DNA of 64,000 bases from Proteus vulgaris. GTDB taxonomy: Bacteria > Pseudomonadota > Gammaproteobacteria > Enterobacterales > Enterobacteriaceae. Shown here piece by piece: positions 21,225 to 30,655 of the stretch. Numbering within the stretch: position 1 is the stretch's first letter; every line of letters begins with the position of its first letter. Both the position numbers and the translations under genes were made by a program. Under the pieces are notes generated by a model. It had not been told where the DNA came from and did not search any database. It saw only the letters and a list, made by a program, of their open reading frames with translations. The DNA is taken from contig NZ_JAEHOQ010000006.1 in the NCBI RefSeq assembly GCF_016239305.1, positions 1 through 64,000 on the forward strand. Reading direction: 5' to 3'.

Positions 21225-22208
21225 ATGAGCCAAAGTACGCTAAGAGTAGACGAGTTATATACAGATGAAATTGAAGAGAACATGGAAGAGTTCGATGAAG
21301 TTGCTGCAAAAGAAGCAGAAAATGAGTCTGATGCTCAAGACGAAATTGAACTTATTGAAGGAGTCAATCAGCGTGCGCTCGATGCAACTCAGCTTTATTT
21401 AGGAGAAATTGGTTATTCTCCGTTGCTGACCGCTGAGGAAGAAGTTTTTTTTGCCCGTAGAGCGTTACGTGGTGACATTCCTTCAAGACAACGAATGATA
21501 GAAAGCAATCTTCGTTTAGTTGTTAAGATATCTCGTCGTTATACAAACCGAGGTCTTGCCCTGCTTGATTTGATTGAAGAAGGGAATTTAGGTCTGATCC
21601 GTGCGGTTGAAAAATTCGATCCTGAAAAAGGTTTTCGTTTTTCAACTTATGCGACATGGTGGATACGTCAAACCATAGAACGTGCCATTATGAATCAAAC
21701 TCGTACCATTCGTCTGCCCATTCATATCGTTAAAGAGCTGAATGTTTATTTAAGAACTGCAAGGGAACTAGCACATAAGCTTGATCATGAGCCTAGTGTT
21801 GAAGAAATTGCACAAACACTTGATAAACCAGTTGAAGATGTGAGTAAGATGCTACGTTTAAATGAACGTATTACTTCTGTTGATACCCCAATTGGGGGCG
21901 ATTCAGATAAAGCCTTACTCGATATTATCTCTGACGAAAATGAAGAAGGGCCTGAGGCGACAATTCAAAATAATAACCTCAAGGAAAATATCATAAAGTG
22001 GTTATTTGAATTAAATCCTAAGCAACGTGAAGTATTAGCACGCCGTTTTGGATTATTAGGCTACGAGGCTGAAACTTTAGAAGATGTTGGTAGAGAGATT
22101 GGTCTGACAAGAGAAAGAGTTCGTCAAATCCAAGTTGAAGGATTACGTCGACTAAAAGACATTCTGCAAAATCAGGGGTTATGTATTGAAGCTCTTTTCA
22201 AAGCATAA
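21225..22208 (+). CDS. rpoS: RNA polymerase sigma factor RpoS
   Basis: RpoS is the sigma factor of stationary phase and general stress. The 327-residue protein has region 1.2 ([17 protein letters not shown]), region 2 ([20 protein letters not shown]), region 3 and region 4.2 with the helix-turn-helix [19 protein letters not shown]. The acidic N-terminus (residues 10-45) is more divergent than the rest. No frameshift or stop is present, in contrast to the frequent rpoS mutants of laboratory strains. A ribosome site GGAGCAGCTG precedes the ATG. Confidence 0.98.
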   Translation: MSQSTLRVDELYTDEIEENMEEFDEVAAKEAENESDAQDEIELIEGVNQRALDATQLYLGEIGYSPLLTAEEEVFFARRALRGDIPSRQRMIESNLRLVVKISRRYTNRGLALLDLIEEGNLGLIRAVEKFDPEKGFRFSTYATWWIRQTIERAIMNQTRTIRLPIHIVKELNVYLRTARELAHKLDHEPSVEEIAQTLDKPVEDVSKMLRLNERITSVDTPIGGDSDKALLDIISDENEEGPEATIQNNNLKENIIKWLFELNPKQREVLARRFGLLGYEAETLEDVGREIGLTRERVRQIQVEGLRRLKDILQNQGLCIEALFKA

Positions 22209-22254
22209 CTAGCCTTTATTTCTACCTACAGTTTCCAATATATTGTTATTACCA

Positions 22255-22287
22255 AAGCCGATTAGTGAGTTGCTAATCGGCTTTTCT
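22255..22287 (+). terminator. Terminator after rpoS
   Basis: A 12-bp perfect stem (22255-22266 with 22274-22285) with a 7-nt loop and a T-rich tail. Confidence 0.85.
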
Positions 22288-22372
22288 TTATCTTGTATTA
22301 TGTGATTTAACAAGATAAAACAAGAGCGTGGTATTGCTTCTCGTCAGTCTGATAAAAGAGATAAAGTAAGAT

Positions 22373-23632
22373 ATGAAAGATTATTTTTTAAACGTCAAAT
22401 TAGAAAGTTATCATTTTGACCAAAATAAAACCTCACCAAAAGGAATGGTGAGATTAATAGCATCAGATAAAGTGTTTTATCTTAGTGAAGATGATTTCGC
22501 TCACTCTGAAGATTTTCTGAAACGTTTAAAACAAGGCGATGAACTTAAAATTTGTGCTGAATTGCTTAACGACGGCAGTTTATGGGTGCAATGGATTTAT
22601 CATGACAGCAAAGGAAGACTTGAGCCAGAAAGAACTTTTACACTTACCACAAAACAGAAAAAATGGTTATTACTTGCCTTTATTCTTACTGTAATTGGGA
22701 GTGGATGGAACTATTATTCTTTGCTTTATCTCGAAGCTAATTTTTTTATTGTTGTTTCCATGGTTATTTCATTTGGTGCTGTAATAGTTGGGGTGAGTTA
22801 TATCGGAGAAAAAGCCTATCGTTTTTTTCAGCGTGTTAGACCTAAGCATAAAAAAAGAATAAAAGCGTTGGATAAAGTAATGGCTAAGCAAGATATTATA
22901 GCTCCAGATGGCGAACAACTGATCCTTCCCGAAATAAAAACAAGACCACTGTCGAAGCATATTACACGTAAAAATCCAACCTTTCATATCAAACAAAGTA
23001 ACGTACAGCGAATACGAGGAAAAATAAAACTTCATCATGTTGATAGAATCAAAATACATTCCCGTAATGCAGAGAGTGTGGTGATGCAAATATCCTGTCA
23101 GATTGATAAATATCCTTTTATATTTAGTTATAAAGAACGTTTATTTTATTCTGATCATAATTTATTTTTGGCTGATGGTGATGATGTTGAATTGTTCTTT
23201 TGGCAAGCAGAAGATAAGAATTCTGGGCCTATTGTCTTAGGTGTTTATAATCATACCGATAATGGTGCTTATTTGATTTCAGGACAGCTGTATCTTGGAC
23301 ATCAGAGAACTAAACGATTATCGTTGTTAATTACAGGATTAATCAGCGCCTTTATTTTCTCATTGTTCGCCATTTTTTCTATTTCAGATGTTTACGATAA
23401 TGGTAATTATTGGGATAAATGGGACTGGTTTTTTGTTGGTGATACTTTTTTAGGTATGGGGATCATCTATGGCTCAATAATGACAGGGTTTGCTTTTTTA
23501 ATTGCGTTATTTTCAAATCTTTATATTTTATTATCACAAAAGGGTAACTGCAGTTATCAAACCTATTTTTTGCTTCAGCAGCAATGTTTTGAAAATAAAA
23601 AACCGCTTTATATTACGGAGTTAAGTCAATGA
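22373..23632 (+). CDS. Uncharacterised membrane protein in the rpoS-mutS interval
   Basis: I do not recognise this 419-residue protein. Residues 1-90 are soluble and could form a small beta domain (segments VRLIASDKVFYLS, LKICAELLNDGSLWVQW). Two hydrophobic helices follow (about 98-118 and 123-145). A second soluble section (about 150-315) is rich in Lys/Arg and His at first. Two more helices lie near 318-338 and 355-385. The topology thus has two helix pairs around a ~170-residue domain. The stop overlaps the start of the next gene by 4 bp (ATGA), so the pair is translationally coupled. The interval between rpoS and mutS is a known variable region in enterobacteria, which fits an accessory gene pair. 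Confidence 0.7.
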   Translation: MKDYFLNVKLESYHFDQNKTSPKGMVRLIASDKVFYLSEDDFAHSEDFLKRLKQGDELKICAELLNDGSLWVQWIYHDSKGRLEPERTFTLTTKQKKWLLLAFILTVIGSGWNYYSLLYLEANFFIVVSMVISFGAVIVGVSYIGEKAYRFFQRVRPKHKKRIKALDKVMAKQDIIAPDGEQLILPEIKTRPLSKHITRKNPTFHIKQSNVQRIRGKIKLHHVDRIKIHSRNAESVVMQISCQIDKYPFIFSYKERLFYSDHNLFLADGDDVELFFWQAEDKNSGPIVLGVYNHTDNGAYLISGQLYLGHQRTKRLSLLITGLISAFIFSLFAIFSISDVYDNGNYWDKWDWFFVGDTFLGMGIIYGSIMTGFAFLIALFSNLYILLSQKGNCSYQTYFLLQQQCFENKKPLYITELSQ

Positions 23633-24783
23633 ATCCTTTTTTCCGTAAGCCTTTTATCATCATCACAAGCTTATTTATTTTAAGCATACTGCTTTTTTAT
23701 GGTGTGCTTTTTCATGGATTTGCCTCTAAGTGGCAATGGAAAAATGAAAACTCCTCTGAATTATCTTCATACCCTTATTCTCATTATGATTGGCGTAAGA
23801 CTTTTTATGCTTCTAGCGGGATGTTAATTAAAACTGAATCTGATAGTGGGCGATATGATGTAGATATTTATGGTCGACTTCACCGCCAAGATAACCAGAG
23901 AAAATATACTCTGTACTTTTCTGATAAAGAAGGCACGCGCTTTGTATCACAAGGTCAAGGTAGTTTTTATAACGCTTACTGTGTTCTTGATAAATGTGTT
24001 TTATTTACAGAGCAGGGGCGTCAAACTATAGATTTAACAAAGTTTACAGTAGCAGATTTAATTCCTTGGCAAGAGATTAACAATGGTTATTATCGTTTTC
24101 CTTTAGCGCTTATTGGTGGAAAATTACTTTTTTCACAAACAACATCGCAATTAGTCTTAGTTGATAATAAGACAATATTGACAAGTTTAGATGAAGGCGA
24201 AAGCTGGGAATATTCAGTTAATACAGAAGATCTGGTGAAGCAATATTATGCTGAAGATTTCGGTGAGTTTACACAATTTCATTACGCTCTATCAGGTGAT
24301 TCCCTCATTATTTTTTATAATCACCATTACACAACAAATACGTTAGAAATCACGCTAAATTTAGTGGATAAAGAAGTGACAAAAACACGTTGGCTCCCTT
24401 TGCGTGTTAAAGAAGTTGCCCAAAATGATAAAGGTGATATCTATTTTATTGCTCAACATGCTTCTCGTGATCTCTATTCTGTTGTTCAGCGCCAAGCTGA
24501 TGGGAATGTAGAAACTTTCTATGAAAGTGGTTATAAATATCTAAATGATTTGATGATAAGTAATAATAATTTGATTTTAAATAAAGGTCGTAATGATGAT
24601 AAAGTTACGCTAGTTTTTTCATTAAAAACAAAAAATTATACTTCTTATGAGAAAATTACTGACGATATGATGTTTAATCCTGCGTTATCTTCATTTATTC
24701 GTTTATTTGACAATTATGGCGATGAAGACACTTTACTGTTATTAGGTGAACGGCTGAAATATAGTCATGCTTCAATTAACTAA
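23629..24783 (+). CDS. Uncharacterised membrane-anchored protein with an Asp-box-like motif
   Basis: Unrecognised, 384 residues. A single N-terminal hydrophobic helix (about 9-31) without a clear cleavage site suggests a protein anchored in the inner membrane and facing the periplasm. The rest is rich in aromatic residues and beta-prone repeats. One segment, SLDEGESWEYS (near residues 185-197), resembles the Asp-box (S-x-D-x-G-x-T-W) of beta-propellers such as sialidases, so a propeller fold is possible. It is coupled to the preceding gene by a 4-bp overlap and should work with it. No function can be given. Confidence 0.65.
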   Translation: MNPFFRKPFIIITSLFILSILLFYGVLFHGFASKWQWKNENSSELSSYPYSHYDWRKTFYASSGMLIKTESDSGRYDVDIYGRLHRQDNQRKYTLYFSDKEGTRFVSQGQGSFYNAYCVLDKCVLFTEQGRQTIDLTKFTVADLIPWQEINNGYYRFPLALIGGKLLFSQTTSQLVLVDNKTILTSLDEGESWEYSVNTEDLVKQYYAEDFGEFTQFHYALSGDSLIIFYNHHYTTNTLEITLNLVDKEVTKTRWLPLRVKEVAQNDKGDIYFIAQHASRDLYSVVQRQADGNVETFYESGYKYLNDLMISNNNLILNKGRNDDKVTLVFSLKTKNYTSYEKITDDMMFNPALSSFIRLFDNYGDEDTLLLLGERLKYSHASIN

Positions 24784-24834
24784 TGTTGTATTTATCTCTG
24801 ACTACCTTAGTTTGAAAAATTAGAAAGAAACCAT

Positions 24835-24867
24835 AAAAAAGCTCTGTAAAATAAAACAGAGCCTTTT
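24835..24867. terminator. Bidirectional terminator between the unknown operon and mutS
   Basis: GCTCTGT (24841-24847) pairs with ACAGAGC (24856-24862); A run on the left, T run on the right. It serves both convergent transcripts. Confidence 0.8.
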
Positions 24868-24929
24868 ATGCCTGAAAAGTTGTCAACCTATATCAGGGCT
24901 AGTCATCAGTATGTTGTACTTGTTATGGC

Positions 24930-27494
24930 CTATTTTGCCATCTCTTTTAAACGATAGAGTTGTTCTAATGCTTGTCGTGGCGTTAGAGCATCCGGATCGA
25001 TTTTATCTAAAGCTAATTCGATGGCTGAAGGCTCAGACTCTGTTAATAACATCAGTTGTGATGTTTCAACATGGCCAGAGCCAGAGTGACCTGATAGCAT
25101 TTCAAGCTCTTTTAACTTCTGCTTAGCTCGGCGAATAACCTCTTTGGGAACACCCGCTAATGCAGCTACAGCTAAACCATAACTTTTGCTTGCGGCACCT
25201 TCTTGAACGCTATGCATAAAGGCAATAGTGTCCCCATGTTCGACAGCATCTAAGTGAATGTTTGCAGTACCTTCAAGTTTTTCAGGTAGCGTAGTTAATT
25301 CAAAATAGTGGGTTGCAAAGAGTGTCATCGCTTTAATACGATTAGCTAAGTTCTCAGCACAAGCCCAAGCCAAAGATAATCCGTCATAAGTTGATGTACC
25401 TCGACCAATTTCATCCATTAAGACCAAGCTGTTTTCAGTCGCATTGTGCAAAATATTAGCTGTTTCGGTCATTTCCACCATAAAGGTAGAGCGACCAGAA
25501 GCAAGATCATCAGAGGCCCCCACACGGGTAAAGATACGATCAACAGGGCCAATTAATGCTTTTTCTGCAGGAACAAAGCTACCTATATAGGCAAGTAAAG
25601 TAATTAATGCGGCTTGTCGCATATAAGTGCTTTTCCCTCCCATATTCGGGCCTGTAATTATCAGTAAACGGCGTTGAGGTGCCAATTGTAATGGGTTAGA
25701 AATAAATGGTTCGCTAAGAACTTGTTCAACAACAGGGTGACGTCCCCCTGAGATTTGAATACCTGTTTTCTCACTTAATTCTGGGCGAGTATAATTTAAT
25801 GATTCAGCACGCTCTGCAAGGTTAGAGAGAACGTCTGTTTCTGCTAAAGCCTCTGCACTGATTTGTAATGCAGTAAGATGTGGTAATAATTTTTCAAAAA
25901 TCTCTTCATAGAGCATCTTTTCAATCGCCAGCGCCTTACCTTTTGAGGTTAAGACTTTATCTTCATACTCTTTTAGCTCAGGAATGATATATCGTTCAGC
26001 ATTTTTCAACGTTTGACGGCGAACATAGTGCATAGGCACTAAATTACTTTGTCCACGACTGACTTGAATGTAATAGCCATGTACACCATTAAAGCCAACT
26101 TTAAGTGTATCAATACCCCATTTTTCACGTTCACGAATTTCAAGTTTATCAAGGTAATCACTTGCGCCATCGGCTAATGCTCGCCATTCATCTAATTCGG
26201 CATTATAACCAGAGGCAATGACACCACCATCACGTACTAATACAGGCGGTGTTTCAACAATGGCTTGTTCAAGTAGTTCACATAATTCATTGAACTGGCT
26301 AATACGCTTTTGTAATTCTTTAATGTAAGGCATATCAGCTTGTTCAAGCACTTGATGAATATCGTGATATTGCTGAAAAGCATGACGCATACGAGATAGA
26401 TCACGAGGGCGTGCTGAACGTAACGCTAAACGTGCTAATACACGTTCTAAATCGCCGACTTGACGTAAAAAAGGTTGTAACTCAAAATAAAGAGGTTGCA
26501 ATGCACTAATTGCATCTTGACGTTTAATGAGTTGTTCACGTTGGCGTAATGGCGTGTGTATCCAACGTTTTAGCATACGGCTTCCCATAGGGGTAACACA
26601 AAGGTCAAGTACAGATGCTAGTGTGTTATCAGTGCCACCTGCAAGATTTTGTGTTAATTCAAGATTGCGACGAGTTGCCGCATCTAAAATAATCGAATCT
26701 TGAGGGCGTTCCATGGTAATGCTACGGATATGAGGTAAAGAGGTGCGTTGTGTATCTTTCACATATTGCAATAAACACCCAGCAGCGCAGAGCGCGAGGT
26801 GTGCATTTTCAACACCAAAGCCTGTTAAATCACGAGTACCAAATTGTAGATTGAGCTGTTGTTTTGCTGTCTCAGGCTCAAACTCCCAAATAGGGCGACG
26901 ACGCAAGCCTTGCTGGCGCTCAATCAGTGCCATCGATTCAAAGGTTTCTGGATAAAGTAATTCTGCTGGGTGGGTACGTTGTAATTCGGCAATCATGCTT
27001 TCACTATCAGGCATTTCAGTAACTTGGAAACGTCCAGATGTGATATCTAATGTTGCATAACCAAATGCGCCATTTTTATCTTGCCAAATAGCAGCTAAAA
27101 GGTTGTCTTGGCGTTCTTCAAGTAAGGCCTCATCAGTGACGGTACCCGGTGTCACAATACGAATAACTTTGCGTTCAACTGGGCCTTTGCTTGTTGCTGG
27201 ATCACCAATTTGTTCACAAATAGCGACAGACTCACCTAATTGCACTAATTTAGCGAGATAATTCTCAACGGCATGATGAGGAACTCCTGCCATAGGAATA
27301 GGTTGCCCTGCAGACTGACCTCGTTTTGTTAATGAAATATCTAACAAGCGAGAGGCTTTTTTAGCATCGTCAAAAAACAGTTCATAAAAGTCACCCATAC
27401 GGTAAAACAGTAAGATTTCAGGATGCTCTGCTTTAATTTTTAGATACTGTTGCATCATTGGTGTGTGGGAGTCTAAGTGTTGAATGTCAGTCAT
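24930..27494 (-). CDS. mutS: DNA mismatch repair protein MutS
   Basis: MutS recognises mismatches and small loops and starts methyl-directed repair with MutL. The mismatch-reading Phe36-x-Glu38 lies in MGDFYELF. The core, clamp and ATPase domains follow, with the P-loop [25 protein letters not shown] (Walker B region) and ATHYFELT. The C-terminal tetramerisation tail ends [13 protein letters not shown]. The length of 854 matches E. coli (853). The first 32 nt and everything upstream lie in a 399-bp sequence that is duplicated 2.8 kb away, so the present promoter region carries foreign-looking sequence just beyond it. Confidence 0.98.
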   Translation of the reverse strand: MTDIQHLDSHTPMMQQYLKIKAEHPEILLFYRMGDFYELFFDDAKKASRLLDISLTKRGQSAGQPIPMAGVPHHAVENYLAKLVQLGESVAICEQIGDPATSKGPVERKVIRIVTPGTVTDEALLEERQDNLLAAIWQDKNGAFGYATLDITSGRFQVTEMPDSESMIAELQRTHPAELLYPETFESMALIERQQGLRRRPIWEFEPETAKQQLNLQFGTRDLTGFGVENAHLALCAAGCLLQYVKDTQRTSLPHIRSITMERPQDSIILDAATRRNLELTQNLAGGTDNTLASVLDLCVTPMGSRMLKRWIHTPLRQREQLIKRQDAISALQPLYFELQPFLRQVGDLERVLARLALRSARPRDLSRMRHAFQQYHDIHQVLEQADMPYIKELQKRISQFNELCELLEQAIVETPPVLVRDGGVIASGYNAELDEWRALADGASDYLDKLEIREREKWGIDTLKVGFNGVHGYYIQVSRGQSNLVPMHYVRRQTLKNAERYIIPELKEYEDKVLTSKGKALAIEKMLYEEIFEKLLPHLTALQISAEALAETDVLSNLAERAESLNYTRPELSEKTGIQISGGRHPVVEQVLSEPFISNPLQLAPQRRLLIITGPNMGGKSTYMRQAALITLLAYIGSFVPAEKALIGPVDRIFTRVGASDDLASGRSTFMVEMTETANILHNATENSLVLMDEIGRGTSTYDGLSLAWACAENLANRIKAMTLFATHYFELTTLPEKLEGTANIHLDAVEHGDTIAFMHSVQEGAASKSYGLAVAALAGVPKEVIRRAKQKLKELEMLSGHSGSGHVETSQLMLLTESEPSAIELALDKIDPDALTPRQALEQLYRLKEMAK

Positions 27495-27861
27495 GTTGTC
27501 GTCTGTCTTAACGTATTGAATTTTAAGTTATTTGTGAAAAGTTATTGTTACACTGAATGTTGTTTTATTTCACAAGCATTGTTTGATCATATCACAAGGT
27601 TTCAGTCTGTTGTTTTAATGATAAAAATATCTTTTTTCATCTCAAGTCACAAAGTTGCCGATTTAGCAAAAATATCTAACTGAATGTGCGTGGCGTTTAC
27701 GCAAAGAAGGCAAAATGCTAGATACCCCTGATTGGGCACCTCATGATTTATGTCGAACAGTACGTGCAGAGTTAGTTAAACTCGGTTGTCTTAATGAAGT
27801 GGGTGAGGCGATACTTGGGCATATACATGGCGACATTGAAGGAACGTATAATTTATACAGT
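27463..27861. repeat. 399-bp direct repeat, copy 1 (mutS 5' end to integrase fragment)
   Basis: This block recurs at 30257-30655 in the same orientation with no indels and about six substitutions by eye. It spans the first 32 nt of mutS, the mutS upstream region and part of a tyrosine integrase gene. The two copies flank a 2.4-kb insert. Exact breakpoints: identity ends at 27463 on the mutS side and at 27861 on the other. Confidence 0.93.
27667..27861 (+). pseudogene. Tyrosine integrase C-terminal fragment (copy 1, truncated)
   Basis: The open frame after TAG 27664-27666 encodes an integrase C-terminal piece: WRLRKEGKML, WAPHDLCRTVRAELVKLG, then EAILGHIHGDIEGTYNLYS. The sequence breaks off at 27861 just after the tyrosine region. 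It is a relic without a start. The fuller copy is at 30461-30718. Confidence 0.75.
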
Positions 27862-28198
27862 GAGATTATTAGAATTACAATCTGAAATGCAGGTATTGTA
27901 AACATCCCAAAAATGATAATTAGGTAATGGAAGATTTTTCATTTTTACTCCTGACCATTATCCCTATTTGAAATCATACTCTGGAGTAAAAATTGCCCCT
28001 CAACACCTAATTTTTGCCATACTCGTTGAATATATCTTGATAGTTTCCCCCTTCATCAACAGATGATTGTAAAAGAGCATGAAACCCTGATTTCGTTACT
28101 TCTAATCCAAAACTTCTCGTGTCAGCATACTAACATTTTTAGCGAATGTTTCTATTTTTGGGCGCGAAATATTCATACTTTGAATCGTCACAGATAAT
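27862..28198. other. Insert sequence without an intact gene
   Basis: 337 bp between the end of repeat copy 1 and the transposase relic. On the minus strand two frames could be pieces of one broken ORF (residues such as SSVDEGGNYQDIFNEYGKN to a stop, then WQKLGVEGQFLLQSMISN in another frame). I do not recognise the product. Confidence 0.3.
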
Positions 28199-28797
28199 CT
28201 AAACACTTCCGAGCCGTTGATAATACTGATTTTCGTATTCTGTCGGTGACATCTGATTACTCGAACCATGCCGACGCCTACAGTTATAAAACATTTCGGT
28301 GTAATCAAAAATATCACTGCGGACTTCTTCCCGCGTTCCGTAGATCTTTTTCTTTATCCGTTCGCGTTTCAGTAACTGGAAAAAGCTTTCTGCAACCGCA
28401 TTATCATGGCAGTTACCGCGACGACTCATACTTCCCTTCAGACCATGTGATTTCAGGAACGACTGCCATTTATGGCTTGTGAATGAATCAGCACCTGCTT
28501 TTGAGGATTACGTCGCCACAAGGCCATCAGAAGCACATTCAGGACAATATCTTTTGTCATTTGGGGTTGCATTGACCAGCCGATAACTTTGCGTGAGAAT
28601 AGGTCAACAACCACGGACAGGTACAGCCAACCTTCGTGGATCCTGATGTAGGTAATGTCCGTTATCCAACACTCATTCGGCGCTTTCGGGTTGAACTGTC
28701 GCCGGAGCCTGTCTGGTGTTACGATACTAGCTTCACCTTTACGTCCCCGTGGGCTTCGGTACCCGACCTGAGCCTTTATCCCCACACGTTGCTGCAC
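28199..28797 (-). pseudogene. IS3-family transposase OrfB, truncated and frameshifted
   Basis: Two minus-strand frames together make the second half of an IS3-type DDE transposase. The first (28453-28797) has GYRSPRGRKGEAS, ECWITDITYIR (first catalytic Asp) and LYLSVVVDLFSRKVIGWSM. The second (28199-28429 and upstream) has SRRGNCHDNAVAESFFQLLKR (catalytic Glu) and ends SPTEYENQYYQRLGSV. Near 28475-28485 the expected HSDQGSQYTS is reduced to HS-TS; a loss of about 19 nt shifts the frame and removes the second catalytic Asp. The 5' part of the gene and the upstream orfA are missing. GC content is visibly higher than around it. Confidence 0.85.
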
Positions 28798-29198
28798 GCG
28801 GATAAATTACTCGCTGCGTTCGCAATTTACCCGGTGAGCAAAGCGTTATGAGTCCCATTAGCCAGATGAACATCTTTGATTTTGTATCATTTTGAAAATG
28901 TGGCTTTTTTCATGGTCTTTCACTGTGTGCATTAATTTGTGCGGTTGTTAGGTGCTGGTTTTACATTTAAAGCTGGTATTTTTCTAAAATCGAGCGGAAA
29001 GCTAGAAATCTCATAATAAGGTGCTGCTATCGATAGAGCTCGGTGTTAAATCCACAATTCGCTGTGAGTTCAACCGTTGGATGCAACACACTGGTTAAAT
29101 CGTTCTGCTGTGAAATTTTTAACTAGAAAAGCGATCTATGTTGCCATATAAAGTAACGGTGATAAAATGCACTATCACCAGTTTGAAATGAGACTACC
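28798..29198. other. Insert sequence between transposase relic and small ORF
   Basis: About 400 bp with no credible gene. Around 29035-29095 a plus-strand frame reads ELGVKSTIRCEFNRW and stops, faintly like an IS30-type helix-turn-helix, too short to call. The last 60 bp should hold the promoter of the small ORF at 29199. Confidence 0.35.
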
Positions 29199-29363
29199 AT
29201 GAAAAAGAACGAATTAATTCAAGCAACAAGACCAACTCGTACTCAACTTATTCGTTCGGTAGCAACCTCTACGGCGATTGAAACAGGGCAGGAGTCCCGT
29301 CGCCTTGAAGAAGAAATGAAAGCAAAGCGTGAGAAGTTTGGGCATTTGAAACTTGCGATTTAG
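29199..29363 (+). CDS. Small ORF convergent to fic, candidate Fic inhibitor/antitoxin
   Basis: ATG 29199 to TAG 29361-29363 encodes 54 residues. It contains two segments of the SxxxE type: S24-TAI-E28 in ATSTAIETG and S33-RRL-E37 in ESRRLEEE. Fic inhibition motifs are [S/T]xxxE[G/N], and small class I antitoxins such as VbhA and FicA carry them; here the residue after the Glu is T or E rather than G/N. The ORF runs toward fic and overlaps its end by 4 bp, whereas known class I antitoxin genes usually precede fic on the same strand. The role is therefore an inference from motif, size and contact with fic. Confidence 0.55.
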   Translation: MKKNELIQATRPTRTQLIRSVATSTAIETGQESRRLEEEMKAKREKFGHLKLAI

Positions 29364-29977
29364 TTCGCTTTCAAGGCTTCGTTAACCCAATATTTCATGG
29401 GTTCATAGTTAAGGTTTAACCCTGCGTGGATTGCTGCAATGTATTGTGTCTGGTTCTGAGTCCAGCTTTCGTAATCTAATGGTTGTTGCCCGCCTTGTAC
29501 CGCCATCACATCTGCCAGCAAACGCGATAAGCGCCCATTTCCTTCCCTAAAGGGATGTATTAGGATCAATTCCACATGTACTGTTGCAATGGCTTCTATG
29601 ACGCGCTCTCGGCTCATATTGGTGCAGGGTGTGTATTTCGCGAGATACTCTTTTTCAAATTGAGCAAGTAGCTTTGCAACTCGACCCGCAGGGGCAAACA
29701 TAAAGCCACCTTTGCTAATATTCACTGTACGTAACTGACCTGCCCACCCGTAAACATTCCCTAACCATTGGCGGTGCCAACGCTGAATAAGTGATACAGT
29801 GATTTGTTCAGTTGTGAATTGTTCTTCAAAAATGGCTTGATACAGCTTTTCTAACAGAACAAGCTCCGCGTCATTGATATCATCAACGTTTGAAAGCCCT
29901 AGCTTGTTAGCCAGTACCTCTTCATCAGAGCCTTCAGCAAATTTTCCTTCACTATTAGATACATCATATCTATTCAT
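29360..29977 (-). CDS. Fic-domain protein (probable AMPylating toxin)
   Basis: The 205-residue protein carries a complete Fic motif HPFREGNGRLSR at residues 141-152, with catalytic His141, and the upstream flap region GWAGQLRTVNISKGGFMFAP. Fic enzymes transfer AMP from ATP to Ser/Thr/Tyr of target proteins; class I members are toxins held by a small antitoxin. I see no internal [S/T]xxxE[G/N] inhibitory motif at either end, so a separate inhibitor is expected. The frame is open to 30037, but that extension is encoded by an ERIC-type repeat, so I place the start at ATG 29977 (MNRYDV). It is the only apparently intact gene of any size inside the repeat-flanked insert. Confidence 0.85.
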   Translation of the reverse strand: MNRYDVSNSEGKFAEGSDEEVLANKLGLSNVDDINDAELVLLEKLYQAIFEEQFTTEQITVSLIQRWHRQWLGNVYGWAGQLRTVNISKGGFMFAPAGRVAKLLAQFEKEYLAKYTPCTNMSRERVIEAIATVHVELILIHPFREGNGRLSRLLADVMAVQGGQQPLDYESWTQNQTQYIAAIHAGLNLNYEPMKYWVNEALKAN

Positions 29978-29979
29978 TT

Positions 29980-30118
29980 TATACTCGTCATACTTCAAGT
30001 CGCAGCGTTGTTGACTGCGCTCATTCGCACTAGTCACATACTTATGTATGCTCCTAGACTTTTTTCAAGGAATAGGTTTACTTGTCGCCTAGCTGCACCT
30101 CGAATTATTTAGAGTATA
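29980..30118. repeat. ERIC-type intergenic repeat
   Basis: About 139 bp starting TATACTC and ending GAGTATA, with the familiar pieces CTTCAAGTCGCAGC, AGTCACATACTTATGTATGCTCCTAG and GCTGCACCTCGAATTATTTAG. Its two ends are near inverted copies, as in ERIC/IRU elements of enterobacteria. It lies directly upstream of the fic start codon and would be at the 5' end of its transcript. Confidence 0.8.
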
Positions 30119-30256
30119 AGCAGCGGCTAGGTTAAATAAAATAATAACTACCTATAAATCAACGAATTAATTAAGTGTAGGTTAAATCATAGGTTTTGCT
30201 AAAAAATTAATAAATATCGTTATATTTCAACGCTAACACACCCATGCATCACGAGG
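30119..30256. other. Right end of the insert with a 7-bp inverted repeat at the junction
   Basis: AT-rich, no gene. At its end CACACCC (30237-30243) is the reverse complement of GGGTGTG (30255-30261), and the second arm overlaps the first bases of repeat copy 2 at 30257. The hairpin thus marks the junction. Confidence 0.5.
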
Positions 30257-30655
30257 GTGTGGGAGTCTAAGTGTTGAATGTCAGTCATGTTGTCGACTGT
30301 CTTAACGTATTGAATTTTAAGTTATTTGTGAAAGGTTATTGTTACACTGCATGTTGTTTTATTTCACAAGCATTGTTTGATCATATCACAAGGTTTCAGT
30401 CTGCTGTTTTAATGATAAAAATATCTTTTTTTATCTCAAGTCACAAAGTTGCCGATTTAGCAAAAATATCTAACTGAATGTGCGTGGCGTTTACGCAAAG
30501 AAGGCAAAATGCTAGATATCCCTGATTGGGCACCTCATGATTTATGTCGAACAGTACGTGCAGAGTTAGTTAAACTCGGTTGTCTTAATGAAGTGGGTGA
30601 GGCGATACTTGGGCATATACATGGCGACATTGAAGGAACGTATAATTTATACAGT
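30257..30655. repeat. 399-bp direct repeat, copy 2
   Basis: Same length and orientation as 27463-27861, with about six point differences. It begins with the 5' end of mutS (the complement of codons 1-10), which has no purpose at this site, so this copy is the displaced one for mutS. For the integrase it is the better copy because the gene end continues beyond it. Confidence 0.93.

Noticed and set aside
30038-30097. N-terminal extension of the Fic frame or an overlapping gene
   Set aside because: The extension (29978-30037) is encoded by the ERIC-type repeat, and ATG 29977 gives a family-like N-terminus.
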